Notes: generated by a model from the letters alone, not told the origin. Shown: positions 1-7,313, counted from the first letter of the stretch. The stretch is 13,092 bases of DNA from Spirochaetales bacterium (GCA_028284845.1 JANQQY010000085.1:1-13092), one strand, 5' to 3'. A program made the numbers and translations.

Positions 1-889
1 CCTCTTCAATCATGTCGCGCACAAAGAACCGTCCATCGGTGTCCTGCGCATTGATGACGCTCTCCCCGTCGCGAGCCCCATTCTGAGAGACGATATAGGT
101 TCCGCTCGAATCGAGAACAAAGACGTAGCCCGTCTCCCCAACTCTCATGTCCATGATCTGCGTCCGGAGACTTCGTGCGCTTTCCTCCGGGACTCCGGCG
201 TAGATCATGCCGATTAGCTCGCCGCTGGAATCTCGGATGGGCTCGTATGCGGTCACGTAGTACTTGTTCACGACGAAGGCGCGACCAATAAATCGCTCGC
301 CGGAGAGAACCGCGCTTACCACTGCATTGGGGGTACCATCAGGATCGGAGGCCGGAATGTAGGTTCCGATGGCGCGAGTCCCATCGAGCTTCTCCACGTT
401 CGTCGCCACGCGGAGCATGTCCCCGGCTTCGTTCATTCGTTGGAAGACGGTGACGGTCGATCCAATGAGCTCGACAGCCTCGTCCACGATCGGTGTGCGC
501 TGTAGGAATGAGCGATTCTGTCCAAGCCACTCTTCACCTGCCACCATACGAGGGAGCTCGACTTCGCGCGTAGTCCCGGTGAACTGGTTGGTAGCGTTCC
601 ATCGAACCGCCTCCGTGCCGAGCGACGCACCGCCGGCGGCGGCGAGCAGGTAGTGCGCCACGTTCAGATCGTCCGCGACCAGATCCTCGAGCACTTCCTG
701 CTGGCTTGCGACCATCCCGTAGACGCCGGCCACGGTCCGTTGATTCGTGGTGTGGGCGAGTTCGAGGACTTCCGAGCGTGCTACCGACTCGGACGTGCTC
801 AGCTCAATAAGAGCAAAGAGACCAAGCGCGGCGAGCGGAATCAACGTCAGGACGATGCCAAAGAACGTCAGTTTCGTACGGATTTTCAC
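1..889 (-). CDS. Methyl-accepting chemotaxis protein, N-terminal part (Cache sensor), cut by left edge
   Basis: This is the sensory half of a membrane chemoreceptor; 296 residues are visible and the frame stays open to base 1. A hydrophobic helix at about residues 8-30 is the first membrane segment. The rest, to about residue 296, looks periplasmic and resembles the Cache_3/Cache_2 type of small-ligand sensor: GDMLRVATNV, RAIGTYIP, FIGRAFVVNKYYVTAYEPI, ELIGMIYAG and GETGYVFVLD are typical strings. The expected HAMP and methyl-accepting domains would lie past the left edge, so the receptor call rests on the sensor type. Cache domains also occur on histidine kinases and diguanylate cyclases. 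The start is a GTG at 887-889, chosen because GGAGGAG (minus strand, 893-899) ends three bases upstream; an in-frame GTG nine codons earlier has no such site. A possible sigma-28 promoter lies about 50 bases upstream and fits a chemotaxis gene. The ligand cannot be told. Confidence 0.82.
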   Translation of the reverse strand, partial: MKIRTKLTFFGIVLTLIPLAALGLFALIELSTSESVARSEVLELAHTTNQRTVAGVYGMVASQQEVLEDLVADDLNVAHYLLAAAGGASLGTEAVRWNATNQFTGTTREVELPRMVAGEEWLGQNRSFLQRTPIVDEAVELIGSTVTVFQRMNEAGDMLRVATNVEKLDGTRAIGTYIPASDPDGTPNAVVSAVLSGERFIGRAFVVNKYYVTAYEPIRDSSGELIGMIYAGVPEESARSLRTQIMDMRVGETGYVFVLDSSGTYIVSQNGARDGESVINAQDTDGRFFVRDMIEE

Positions 890-939
890 GGGCTCCTCCA
901 GAATCGAACCACAACGGTACACCTGGAGTCGCTCGGACG

Positions 940-968
940 GTATCGGCGAATCTATACTTAACTTGTAA
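940..968 (-). promoter_or_regulatory. Possible sigma-28 (flagellar/chemotaxis) promoter for the chemoreceptor
   Basis: On the minus strand, GCCGATAC (940-947) matches seven of eight bases of the sigma-28 -10 consensus GCCGATAA. Fifteen bases further upstream is ACAA (963-966), within TTACAA (963-968), at the place where the -35 TAAA is expected; that half is a poor match. The site faces the chemoreceptor start at 889, which leaves a leader of roughly 45 bases. Sigma-28 control of chemoreceptors is well established in motile bacteria. The -10 match and spacing are seen in the sequence; the assignment is inference. Confidence 0.35.
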
Positions 969-981
969 GGATTGTTCCTAC
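965..981. repeat. Small imperfect inverted repeat upstream of the chemoreceptor
   Basis: GTAAGGA and TCCTAC flank a TTGT loop, giving about six pairs with one bulged A. It overlaps the upstream edge of the possible -35 element of the chemoreceptor promoter and sits just past the end of the polyferredoxin gene. It could be an operator half-pair or a weak hairpin. It is short enough to be chance, and there is no T-run to support a terminator. Confidence 0.2.
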
Positions 982-983
982 AA

Positions 984-1004
984 CCTCACCGCGAAGTGGC
1001 GAGG
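984..1004 (-). other. Weak hairpin across the polyferredoxin stop codon
   Basis: CCTCACC (984-990) and GGCGAGG (998-1004) can pair around a seven-base loop with one A-C mismatch. The structure covers the last codons and the TGA of the polyferredoxin gene. No run of T follows on the minus strand, so it does not look like an intrinsic terminator; it may slow decay of the transcript or be chance in GC-rich DNA. Confidence 0.2.
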
Positions 1005-1789
1005 CTCTCTCTTGCCACAGCGTAGGAGATAACCTTCTTGGGACACCCATCGACGCACTCGCCGCACAGCATACAATCGGTATGCTCCATGGTGCCGGAC
1101 TGGACAAGAGCCTGAACATCGATGCTCATGGGGCAGTGTTCGGTGCACACGCCGCAGGCGATGCATGATCCGTGAGCACTGCGGAGAGAGAGCGCCGGGA
1201 GGCGGAAGAGGTTGCGTATCGAGCGCCCAACGATCATAAAGGGCGACATCCAGCAGATGGCATGACACCCACCTCGACGTCCGAGCGTGAGTGCGAGCAC
1301 CAGGAAGACGGTGAGCACAAGGTAGTAGACGACGTAGCCGCTTAGGTCGGTCAAGGAGATGCCGCCGCGCGTGAAGGCGTCGAAGTCGACTGACAGCGAG
1401 CCCCTCCCCGAAAAGAGCATGTAGAGAAGAAAACCAAGCCAGGGCACCCAGATGACCCACTTGCTCCATCGGACCCAGCGAGAGGCAAGGGGCTTTGGCT
1501 GGACCGAGGTGAAGATCTCCTGCACCGCTCCGGCCGGACAGACCCAGCCGCAGAACGCCCGCCCAACAAAGATCGCAGAGAGAAGCTGAATCGCAAAGAC
1601 GATCACGCTGCCGGCAACGATGTTGTTCGCTGCGCCCATCAGACTAAGGACCGGCGACATGTAGTACATCGTCACCGGAAAGAAGAGCAGCGACGTGTTG
1701 AGCAATGATCTTCGCCATCGCTGCCGCCTGGGGAGCACCGTCGTAGTTCGCATACGCGGATTCTGGTCGCGACCGGCGACCAAGGCCAT
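986..1789 (-). CDS. Membrane-bound 4Fe-4S polyferredoxin (NapH-like)
   Basis: This 267-residue protein probably passes electrons between a quinol or ferredoxin pool and a partner reductase or maturation system at the inner membrane. About four hydrophobic segments (roughly 31-50, 58-75, 110-127, 150-170) carry the Fer4_5 cysteine pairs: C80/C84 in FCGWVCPAG and C175/C179 in CHAICW. Two classical clusters follow in the C-terminal tail: C209, C212, C215, C219 (CIACGVCTEHCP) and C239, C242, C245, C249 (CMLCGECVDGCP). The order fits NapH/RdxA-type proteins, whose usual length is about 270-300. The first ATG is preceded by GAGGG nine bases upstream; a later ATG (codon 13) has no visible site. It lies 28 bases after the membrane LuxR-type gene, so the two are probably co-transcribed. 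No nap, nos or cco partner is in the window, so the electron acceptor is unknown. Confidence 0.85.
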   Translation of the reverse strand: MALVAGRDQNPRMRTTTVLPRRQRWRRSLLNTSLLFFPVTMYYMSPVLSLMGAANNIVAGSVIVFAIQLLSAIFVGRAFCGWVCPAGAVQEIFTSVQPKPLASRWVRWSKWVIWVPWLGFLLYMLFSGRGSLSVDFDAFTRGGISLTDLSGYVVYYLVLTVFLVLALTLGRRGGCHAICWMSPFMIVGRSIRNLFRLPALSLRSAHGSCIACGVCTEHCPMSIDVQALVQSGTMEHTDCMLCGECVDGCPKKVISYAVARESLATSR

Positions 1790-1817
1790 AGGGGAGATCC
1801 CTCATCTGGCGCTGTCG

Positions 1818-2726
1818 TCAGCTACCGCGGTGCTCGAGGATCAGGTTTACGAGTTCAACTCGATTTCGAACCTGGGTCTTCTGATAGATGTTGTAGACGT
1901 GGTTCTCCACCGTCTTCGCCGAGATAAAAAGACGCTCCGCCGCTTCCTTCGTCGTGCTTCCCTCGACCAGGAGCGCAATGATCTCACCCTCCCTCTGGCT
2001 GATTCCGTAGGCGGAACAGAAGTAGGACGAGATAGATCCCTCACTGAGGTAGGCCGGCTCATTGAGATAGGTGCCGGCAAACCGTATTGCGAGAACGTTC
2101 AGCACGACAAAAAAAACGGGCAGCGCAGTTCCGTCGAGATGATCGGCCAACGGCATTGCGGGGAGATAGATCAGGATCGAATCGACGTACATCAGCGGGA
2201 AGAAGATCGCGGAAACAATGAGAAAGACACGCACCGCCCGACGGAGCCGCCGGTCTCCAATCCGCTTGTAGCGAATCGCGATCGAAAGAATGCCGTAGGC
2301 GATCGTGCCAAAGAGCATCACGTTGAGAGCGATCAAGACCAGCATCGATTGGGGAAGCAGGAAGAGCGAGAAGGCCAAGAGCAGAAAGAGGGCGCCGATT
2401 GCGAAGTAGATCGTACGAAGCCACGGAGGAGGCGTGGTGCCGACGAGCGGGTGATAAAAGTAGGGCCAGACAAAGATGTATCCGCCCGATCCAACGATCA
2501 TGAGGACAATCGACGTGATCATCGCAGAGTTCGCCGAAAGGCCCGGCGCGATCCGTGCATATTGCTGCACGGCCATGCTCGCGACGATACCGAGAAGCGA
2601 GATCAGGAAGAGCGCAAAACCAACTTCAACCGGCTTCTTGTGCTGCGCATAGACAAAGAGGGTGATCGCCGACGACGCCGCGCCGCTCGCGAGCGCAAGG
2701 ATGTAGAGCCAGAAGAGTAGGTGCAA
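1818..2726 (-). CDS. Membrane LuxR-type regulator: seven TM helices plus C-terminal LuxR HTH
   Basis: This 302-residue protein has seven hydrophobic segments (about 3-27, 36-54, 68-90, 102-124, 128-152, 161-188, 200-221) followed by a LuxR/FixJ-type DNA-binding domain at 241-300. The HTH strings SQREGEIIALL, EAAERLFISAKTVENHVYNI and NRVELVNLI are clear. There is no phosphoreceiver domain, so the likely design is a one-component sensor in which the membrane part detects a signal and the cytoplasmic HTH acts on DNA from the membrane. The only start that keeps the first helix is TTG at 2724-2726, just after an in-frame TAA; no good ribosome site precedes it, so the start is uncertain. It leads the polyferredoxin gene by 28 bases and is divergent from ravA, which makes both units plausible targets. 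The signal is unknown. Confidence 0.82.
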   Translation of the reverse strand: MHLLFWLYILALASGAASSAITLFVYAQHKKPVEVGFALFLISLLGIVASMAVQQYARIAPGLSANSAMITSIVLMIVGSGGYIFVWPYFYHPLVGTTPPPWLRTIYFAIGALFLLLAFSLFLLPQSMLVLIALNVMLFGTIAYGILSIAIRYKRIGDRRLRRAVRVFLIVSAIFFPLMYVDSILIYLPAMPLADHLDGTALPVFFVVLNVLAIRFAGTYLNEPAYLSEGSISSYFCSAYGISQREGEIIALLVEGSTTKEAAERLFISAKTVENHVYNIYQKTQVRNRVELVNLILEHRGS

Positions 2727-2806
2727 CAGTTATCACTACCACAGTTCGCCAATCCACGGAAAGCTGCTTGGTTGACATGGGAGCGGCGCCTGGCGAGAGT
2801 GAGGCC
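2727..2806. promoter_or_regulatory. Divergent intergenic region between the LuxR-type gene and ravA
   Basis: These 80 bases (50 if ravA starts at 2777) must drive or regulate both the leftward regulator/polyferredoxin unit and the rightward ravA-viaA unit, unless promoters lie inside the coding ends. I found no convincing -35/-10 pair on either strand. GATAAC on the minus strand (2728-2733) resembles a -10 box but lies only two bases from the TTG and has no matching -35. No clear palindrome for a LuxR-type dimer is visible. Confidence 0.35.
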
Positions 2807-4333
2807 ATGTACGAGCGAATGCAATCGCTTCTTACAGCCCTTTCATCCGGGCTCTACGAACGGCAGGAATCGGTTCGCCTGAGTTTGCTCGCGGCCCTCG
2901 CGGGTGAGAGCGTCTTCCTGCTGGGCCGCCCAGGGACGGGCAAGAGCCTCATCGCGCGCCGCCTTCAGCAAGCGTTCCAGGACGCGAAAGGGTTTGTCTA
3001 TCTTATGGGACGTTTCAGCACCCCGGATGAGGTGTTCGGCCCCATCTCGATTCGTTCACTAAGGGACAAGGACAAATACGAGCGAGTCACCTCCCACTAT
3101 CTACCTGACGCCGATGTGGTCTTCCTCGACGAGATCTGGAAGGCGAGTCCACCCATTCAGAACGCCTTGCTTACCGCTCTGAATGAACGTCGATTCCGAA
3201 ACGGCGACGAGGAACTCCACATCCCCATGAAGGTCTTTATAGGGGCATCCAATGAGCTCCCGCATCCGGACGACGAGGGAGCACCGTTCTGGGACCGATT
3301 TCTGCTCCGACTTGTGGTCGAGCCGGTTCAGGAGGACCAGAGCTTCGCCGCACTCCTTGAAGAAACCACCGACCCCTACGCCGACCTGGTCCCTCCTGAG
3401 CACCGAATCACGAACGACGAGTACCAGGAAATCAGCAAGAACCAATCGCGTGTCTCAATTGGCCCCGAGGTACTCGACCTGATCACGGCCATCAGGTCGT
3501 CGCTCTCTGCGGCCGACATCTACGTCTCCGACCGCCGCTGGAAGAAACTGGCAGGCGTCCTTCGGACCTGTGCTCTTCTTCATGGACGCGAACATGTCGA
3601 CCCTATCGACTGCGCGCTTATACGGTCGGTGGCATGGACAACACTGGAGCAGCGCGAGACAGTGCACCAGATCGTCGCTCATGAGCTTGCCGAGCGCTCC
3701 GGGCGGATGAAACAGGCGGTGGCCATTGAAGCAGCACTCTCGGATGTCCAGGTGCGGCTGCGATCACTTACGTCCGCGAGAGTCGTTGACGATCGGCCTC
3801 GACCGGTCGTCTATCGCGACGAGTACTTCCGGCTTATCCCTGAGGCGGAGAAGGATTCCGATCTCCTCCTTGTCTGGCACGGCGATATTGAGGATCTCTC
3901 CAGCGAAGAGCGCGAGATCGATGTGTTTATCTACGACGCGAAAGACCAACTCGTGGGATCCGAACGAGCTTCGGCGGAGCGGTCGGAGTGGCAGGTGCTG
4001 CTTGGCGGCGTTGCCCACACGATCGAGACATCATTCGAGCAGGTGGAGCTCGTTGAGCCACGATCACTGACGGACGACGAGCGCGACCAGATCGCATCAC
4101 AGATCGACGAGCTCCTCGAGCGCACGAACGAGCTCCTCTCGCGAACCCTGATGGAGCGTGGGAGCCTCGAGGACGAGGCGCGCGCGCATCTGTTTGTGCC
4201 GGTATCCGACGCGGAAGTGGTACTCGAATCGCTCGCGGAGACGGCGACCCACCTCGGCCGCTTGCAGCTCCGGATCGCGGAGTTTGCGGAGGAAGCCGGA
4301 CTCGAACCAGCGCCGGGGAGCTCCGAAGGCTAG
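2807..4333 (+). CDS. ravA: RavA-like MoxR-family AAA+ ATPase
   Basis: This is a hexameric AAA+ ATPase that would remodel partner proteins together with ViaA, encoded next. Using the ATG at 2807 it has 508 residues (E. coli RavA about 498). Visible are the RavA-like entry GLYERQESVRLSLLAALAGE, Walker A GRPGTGKS (40-47), Walker B VVFLDE (104-109) running into IWKASPPIQNALLTALNERR, the sensor-1 region FIGASNELP with N149, and WDRFLLRL with candidate arginine finger R165. These strings follow E. coli RavA almost position by position. The last 190 residues (helical lid, beta-rich segment, acidic coiled region) are far more divergent; in E. coli this part holds the LARA domain that binds lysine decarboxylase LdcI, so that partner should not be assumed. 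Alternative starts are ATG 2777 (10 more residues) and TTG 2768; 2807 has the better upstream purines (GAGAG, seven bases before). Its TAG overlaps the viaA GTG by one base. Confidence 0.9.
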   Translation: MYERMQSLLTALSSGLYERQESVRLSLLAALAGESVFLLGRPGTGKSLIARRLQQAFQDAKGFVYLMGRFSTPDEVFGPISIRSLRDKDKYERVTSHYLPDADVVFLDEIWKASPPIQNALLTALNERRFRNGDEELHIPMKVFIGASNELPHPDDEGAPFWDRFLLRLVVEPVQEDQSFAALLEETTDPYADLVPPEHRITNDEYQEISKNQSRVSIGPEVLDLITAIRSSLSAADIYVSDRRWKKLAGVLRTCALLHGREHVDPIDCALIRSVAWTTLEQRETVHQIVAHELAERSGRMKQAVAIEAALSDVQVRLRSLTSARVVDDRPRPVVYRDEYFRLIPEAEKDSDLLLVWHGDIEDLSSEEREIDVFIYDAKDQLVGSERASAERSEWQVLLGGVAHTIETSFEQVELVEPRSLTDDERDQIASQIDELLERTNELLSRTLMERGSLEDEARAHLFVPVSDAEVVLESLAETATHLGRLQLRIAEFAEEAGLEPAPGSSEG

Positions 4334-6006
4334 TGCACTTCTGCCGCTACTTCCACGACGATCACCTCCCGGACTCGGTTCGTACCGAGCTCGAGGAGAA
4401 CCTCTACGAGACGCTCCACGGGCCGAACGCCCCCCCACTCAACGCGCACGAGCACAGCGATCCGCACGAACGCGACCATGACGACAGCCACAGGCACGAC
4501 CATTCGCACGACCGCGACCAGATTGGCGGTCACACGCACCACGACGACCACCACCACGATCATCACGACGAGCACGACCACGATACGAACGCGCCGACAC
4601 CGGCTCCGCTGACCGCAACGATCGAGCGACTCTCGCAGACGATCACCTTCGGCGAGTACACAGCAGGCAACGCGCGCATGGCGGAGAGGATCGCCCATGA
4701 GGCGGTGCATTGGGTTGGTGATCGATGGAGCGAGCTTGAAGCGAACGATCCACTGGCAGACGAGGAGGCATTGCTCTTAGCGGTGCAAGATACCGGCGCG
4801 AGCAATCTCACGGAGATCGCCGCACGTGCGGCGGACTCGAGGCACGAACTACAGAGGGCTGCGAGCGTGGCCGTGAAGAAGGCGGCCACAGAACCCAGTA
4901 AGATTCTCCGGGAAGCGTACGCAGGGGAGCTGCTTGACCGATGGGAGGCGCTCATTCACGCGGAGCGTGACCGGCACAGAGCGCGAGAGCTGGGCCGTGC
5001 GCTGGGCCAGTTCGTACGAGAGCTTGGACGCATCGTCCCACGCCTTGCCGACCAGCAACGGATCGTCCGCGACGCGCTGGGGAACGAAGATGCGCTCTGG
5101 GACCTTGGCCGGCACGAGTGGGAAGAGCTGCCCATGTCAGGACTCGAAGAGGCGAGCCGGACACTCGGCGAGATGCCGGAGCTCGGTGAACTCGCATCGA
5201 TCCTCGGGCGGAGCAAGGCAGTCACGGAGGAGCGTCGCGTGATGACCGAACGTCACGAGGTACGCCTCCGACCGGTCGGCGTAGGACGAAGCGAGGTGAC
5301 CGGCATTCGAGCCGGGAACGATCTCGAGACGCTGATACCATCCGAGGTCGCCCTTCTTGCGCACCCTGAAACCGAAGACCTCTTTTTTGCCAAATTCGCC
5401 AACGGTCAGCTCTTCTCGCTCGAGTACAATCGGGAGCAACTGGTTGAGGATACGACTACCACGCTCGTTCCGGCATGGGAGCGGGTAATGGTACCACGGG
5501 GTCCTGTCGTTGTCTGCGTCGACACATCGGGATCGATGCTCGGATTCCCCGAGCGCATCGCGAAGGCAACCGTTCTCGCGCTCGCGCGAGAGCTTGCACA
5601 GCGGCAACGGCCACTTGAGGTGATCGCATTCTCGTCGCAGATCCGATCATTTCGCCTTCCCTACGATCAGGAAGGACACGCCGATCTCGCTCTGCTCGCG
5701 GCATTCCTGTCCGGCGGCTTTCACGGTGGAACCGATCTGCACAAGGCACTCGAACGCGCGGTCGAACTGGTCGACACCGACGATCTCTCACACGCGGACG
5801 TCCTCGTTGTCTCCGACTTTCGCGTCCCAAAGATAGCCGACCGCTATCTCGCACGTATCAATCGAGCTCATAAACGGGGCACACTCTTTCACGCACTCAC
5901 GGTCGCACCCAAACCGGTCATCGACCCGTTGCACCTCTTTGACTCAGCCTGGCTCTGCAACACTGCGACCGGACGCATCGATCCCGGAACACTGCGGAGA
6001 ATCTGA
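4333..6006 (+). CDS. viaA: ViaA-like VWA-domain protein with a His/Asp-rich N-terminal tract
   Basis: This is the partner of the RavA ATPase, 557 residues against 483 for E. coli ViaA. The C-terminal VWA domain (about 388-557) has a complete metal-ion-dependent adhesion site: D397-T-S399-G-S401, T467 in GGTDL and D495 in VVSDF. The middle helical region matches ViaA, for example in LWDLGRHEWEELP and GEMPELGELASILGRSKA. What is odd is the start: a 38-residue segment beginning HFCRYFHDDH, then residues 39-84 with 18 His and 13 Asp, then the helical region. Counting back from the shared middle part, this protein carries roughly 65 extra residues, which the tract accounts for. GTG at 4333 overlaps the ravA stop (TAGTG), with GAAGG three bases upstream, so translational coupling is likely. 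An in-frame ATG at 4678 would omit the tract but also part of the conserved helical region. The MFS ATG overlaps the viaA TGA. Confidence 0.88.
   Translation: MHFCRYFHDDHLPDSVRTELEENLYETLHGPNAPPLNAHEHSDPHERDHDDSHRHDHSHDRDQIGGHTHHDDHHHDHHDEHDHDTNAPTPAPLTATIERLSQTITFGEYTAGNARMAERIAHEAVHWVGDRWSELEANDPLADEEALLLAVQDTGASNLTEIAARAADSRHELQRAASVAVKKAATEPSKILREAYAGELLDRWEALIHAERDRHRARELGRALGQFVRELGRIVPRLADQQRIVRDALGNEDALWDLGRHEWEELPMSGLEEASRTLGEMPELGELASILGRSKAVTEERRVMTERHEVRLRPVGVGRSEVTGIRAGNDLETLIPSEVALLAHPETEDLFFAKFANGQLFSLEYNREQLVEDTTTTLVPAWERVMVPRGPVVVCVDTSGSMLGFPERIAKATVLALARELAQRQRPLEVIAFSSQIRSFRLPYDQEGHADLALLAAFLSGGFHGGTDLHKALERAVELVDTDDLSHADVLVVSDFRVPKIADRYLARINRAHKRGTLFHALTVAPKPVIDPLHLFDSAWLCNTATGRIDPGTLRRI
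4447..4584 (+). repeat. Degenerate CAC/GAC repeat encoding the His/Asp tract of ViaA
   Basis: The stretch is a run of CAC, GAC, GAT and CAT codons with a recurring CACGAC unit, encoding residues 39-84 of the ViaA-like protein. It includes HRHDHSHDRD and HHDDHHHDHHDEHDHDT. Codons vary (CAC/CAT, GAC/GAT, some GAG, AGC, CGC) and the reading frame is kept, which points to selection on protein composition rather than recent slippage. Such tracts bind Zn, Ni, Co or Cu in metallochaperones and ZIP/CDF transporters. Metal binding here is inference. Confidence 0.8.
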
Positions 6007-7313
6007 TGAAGCGTTCAGGATTCCGTCCATATCTGGGAACGACGTTTCTCATCGGCCTCGGCTTTTTCACGATGGGCCTGATGGACTCGCTCTACGAGAT
6101 CTTTGTGCCGCTCTTCCTCGACGACTACGTTGCGAGTCGAGGGCTGATCGGCCTCATCATGACCCTCGACAATGGGTTCGCGCTCTTTCTGATTCCGGTC
6201 TTCTCTCACCTTTCGGACACGACGCGGAGCCGAATTGGGAGACGGATGCCCTACATTCTCGTGACTCTGCCACTCAGTGCGATCTTCTTTGGAGCGGTAC
6301 CGTTCAGCGCCGAGGCAAGCCTTCTGGCATTGATCGTCGTCCTTTTCCTATTAAACGCCGCGAAGCAACCGGCCAGAGGCCCGGTCGTCGCGCTGATGCC
6401 TGACACGATACCCGGGGAGTTCAGGTCGGAGGCGAACGGCGTCATCAACACGATGGGGGCGATCGCCGCAATCGTGGGCACGGTCGCGCTGGCGCCGCTC
6501 ACCGAGCTATCGATCGTCCTGCCGATCATTGGCGACACGCGCCGAAAGCTCCCCTTCTTGATTGCCGCGCTTCTCGTCGTCGTGGCGACGATTCTTCTCT
6601 TCGTATTTGTGAAGGAACGCCAACGAGCGGAAACAACGGACGAGGCGAGCGAGCCATTGCTTACCTCGCTACGGAAGATCGTAGGCGACGCCGACAAGAG
6701 CGCCGTCTGGGTCCTTCTTGCTATCTTCTTCTGGTTTTTGGGCTACCAGGGTCTCCTACCCTTTGTCTCGCTCTACACGCGCGACGTCCTTGGACTGCCC
6801 GAGGGCCTGGTGGGACTCTCCGCCGGCATGGCCGGTGCCGCCTTTGTGATCTTTGCCATTCCATCGGGGTTCGTAGCACATCGGATTGGACGGAAACGAC
6901 TGATCCGTATCTCGCTCGTTGCAGTTGTCGCGCTCACATCCGTCCTCTTCTTTCATGAGCCGTTCGTCGAGCAGTTTGGCCTCTCGAGGACGGTCTCTGT
7001 GGCGATCTTCTGGTCCATTCTCTTTGTCTTTGGAATCTTCTGGGGAGCTATTGTCACCAATAGCTTCCCCATGCTCTGGCAGATGGCCACGTTCTCAAAC
7101 ATGGGCATCTACACGGGGCTCTACTACTTTTCGAGCCAGGCTGCGGCGATCATCGCGCCGCCCATCGCCGGCTCCATCATCGACCTTGCAGGCTATCGAT
7201 CGAGCTTCCTCTACTGTGCCGTCTGCCTCGCCATCGCGTTCCTCTGCATGGGTCTCGTCCGATCAGGAGAGCCCCCTGTCAATGAGCCTACCTCCCACTC
7301 GAACGTGGGTTGA
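6006..7313 (+). CDS. MFS transporter, SLC45/GPH sugar-porter-like
   Basis: This 435-residue protein has twelve predicted membrane helices, the standard major facilitator layout. The loop after helix 2 reads HLSDTTRSRIGRRMPYI, the form of MFS motif A seen in glycoside-pentoside-hexuronide and SLC45 (sucrose/maltose) type carriers. Helix 4 continues into NAAKQPARGPVVALMPD and then EFRSEANGVINTMGAIAAI, also typical of that group. The likely role is cation-coupled import of a glycoside or related small solute; the substrate cannot be read from the sequence, and an exporter role is not excluded. ATG at 6006 overlaps the viaA TGA by one base, and GGAG lies six bases upstream, so it belongs to the ravA-viaA transcript. 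Its end overlaps cysE by 32 bases. Confidence 0.85.
   Translation: MKRSGFRPYLGTTFLIGLGFFTMGLMDSLYEIFVPLFLDDYVASRGLIGLIMTLDNGFALFLIPVFSHLSDTTRSRIGRRMPYILVTLPLSAIFFGAVPFSAEASLLALIVVLFLLNAAKQPARGPVVALMPDTIPGEFRSEANGVINTMGAIAAIVGTVALAPLTELSIVLPIIGDTRRKLPFLIAALLVVVATILLFVFVKERQRAETTDEASEPLLTSLRKIVGDADKSAVWVLLAIFFWFLGYQGLLPFVSLYTRDVLGLPEGLVGLSAGMAGAAFVIFAIPSGFVAHRIGRKRLIRISLVAVVALTSVLFFHEPFVEQFGLSRTVSVAIFWSILFVFGIFWGAIVTNSFPMLWQMATFSNMGIYTGLYYFSSQAAAIIAPPIAGSIIDLAGYRSSFLYCAVCLAIAFLCMGLVRSGEPPVNEPTSHSNVG

Noticed and set aside
653..961. Small plus-strand open frames at 369-968
   Set aside because: They are antisense to the chemoreceptor, whose minus-strand translation shows a continuous membrane helix and Cache domain with a strong ribosome site. 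The plus-strand products match nothing I recognise.
984..1004. Intrinsic terminator after the polyferredoxin gene
   Set aside because: The stem has a mismatch and overlaps the coding end, and no T-run follows on the minus strand. It is kept only as a weak hairpin.
1695..2720. A 341-codon open frame on the plus strand antisense to the LuxR-type gene
   Set aside because: Its translation is highly charged and low in hydrophobic residues, has no recognisable domain, and mirrors the membrane-protein codons on the other strand. The minus-strand frame gives seven helices and a clear HTH.
4447..4584. CRISPR array or tandem DNA repeat
   Set aside because: The CAC/GAC repetition is irregular, has no spacers, and stays in frame within a long coding region. 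It is best explained as a His/Asp protein tract.
4333..4677. ViaA starting at ATG 4678, making the His tract non-coding
   Set aside because: The GTG overlapping the ravA stop gives tight coupling, the frame is open throughout, and the tract keeps a strongly biased but codon-varied composition. A start at 4678 would also leave no product in a 345-base gap within a densely packed operon.
6919..7281. Upstream extension of the cysE frame by 121 codons
   Set aside because: This part is Ser/Arg-rich and lies entirely inside the MFS gene in another frame. The family match begins only after about 7282, where an ATG with an upstream AGGAGA is present.
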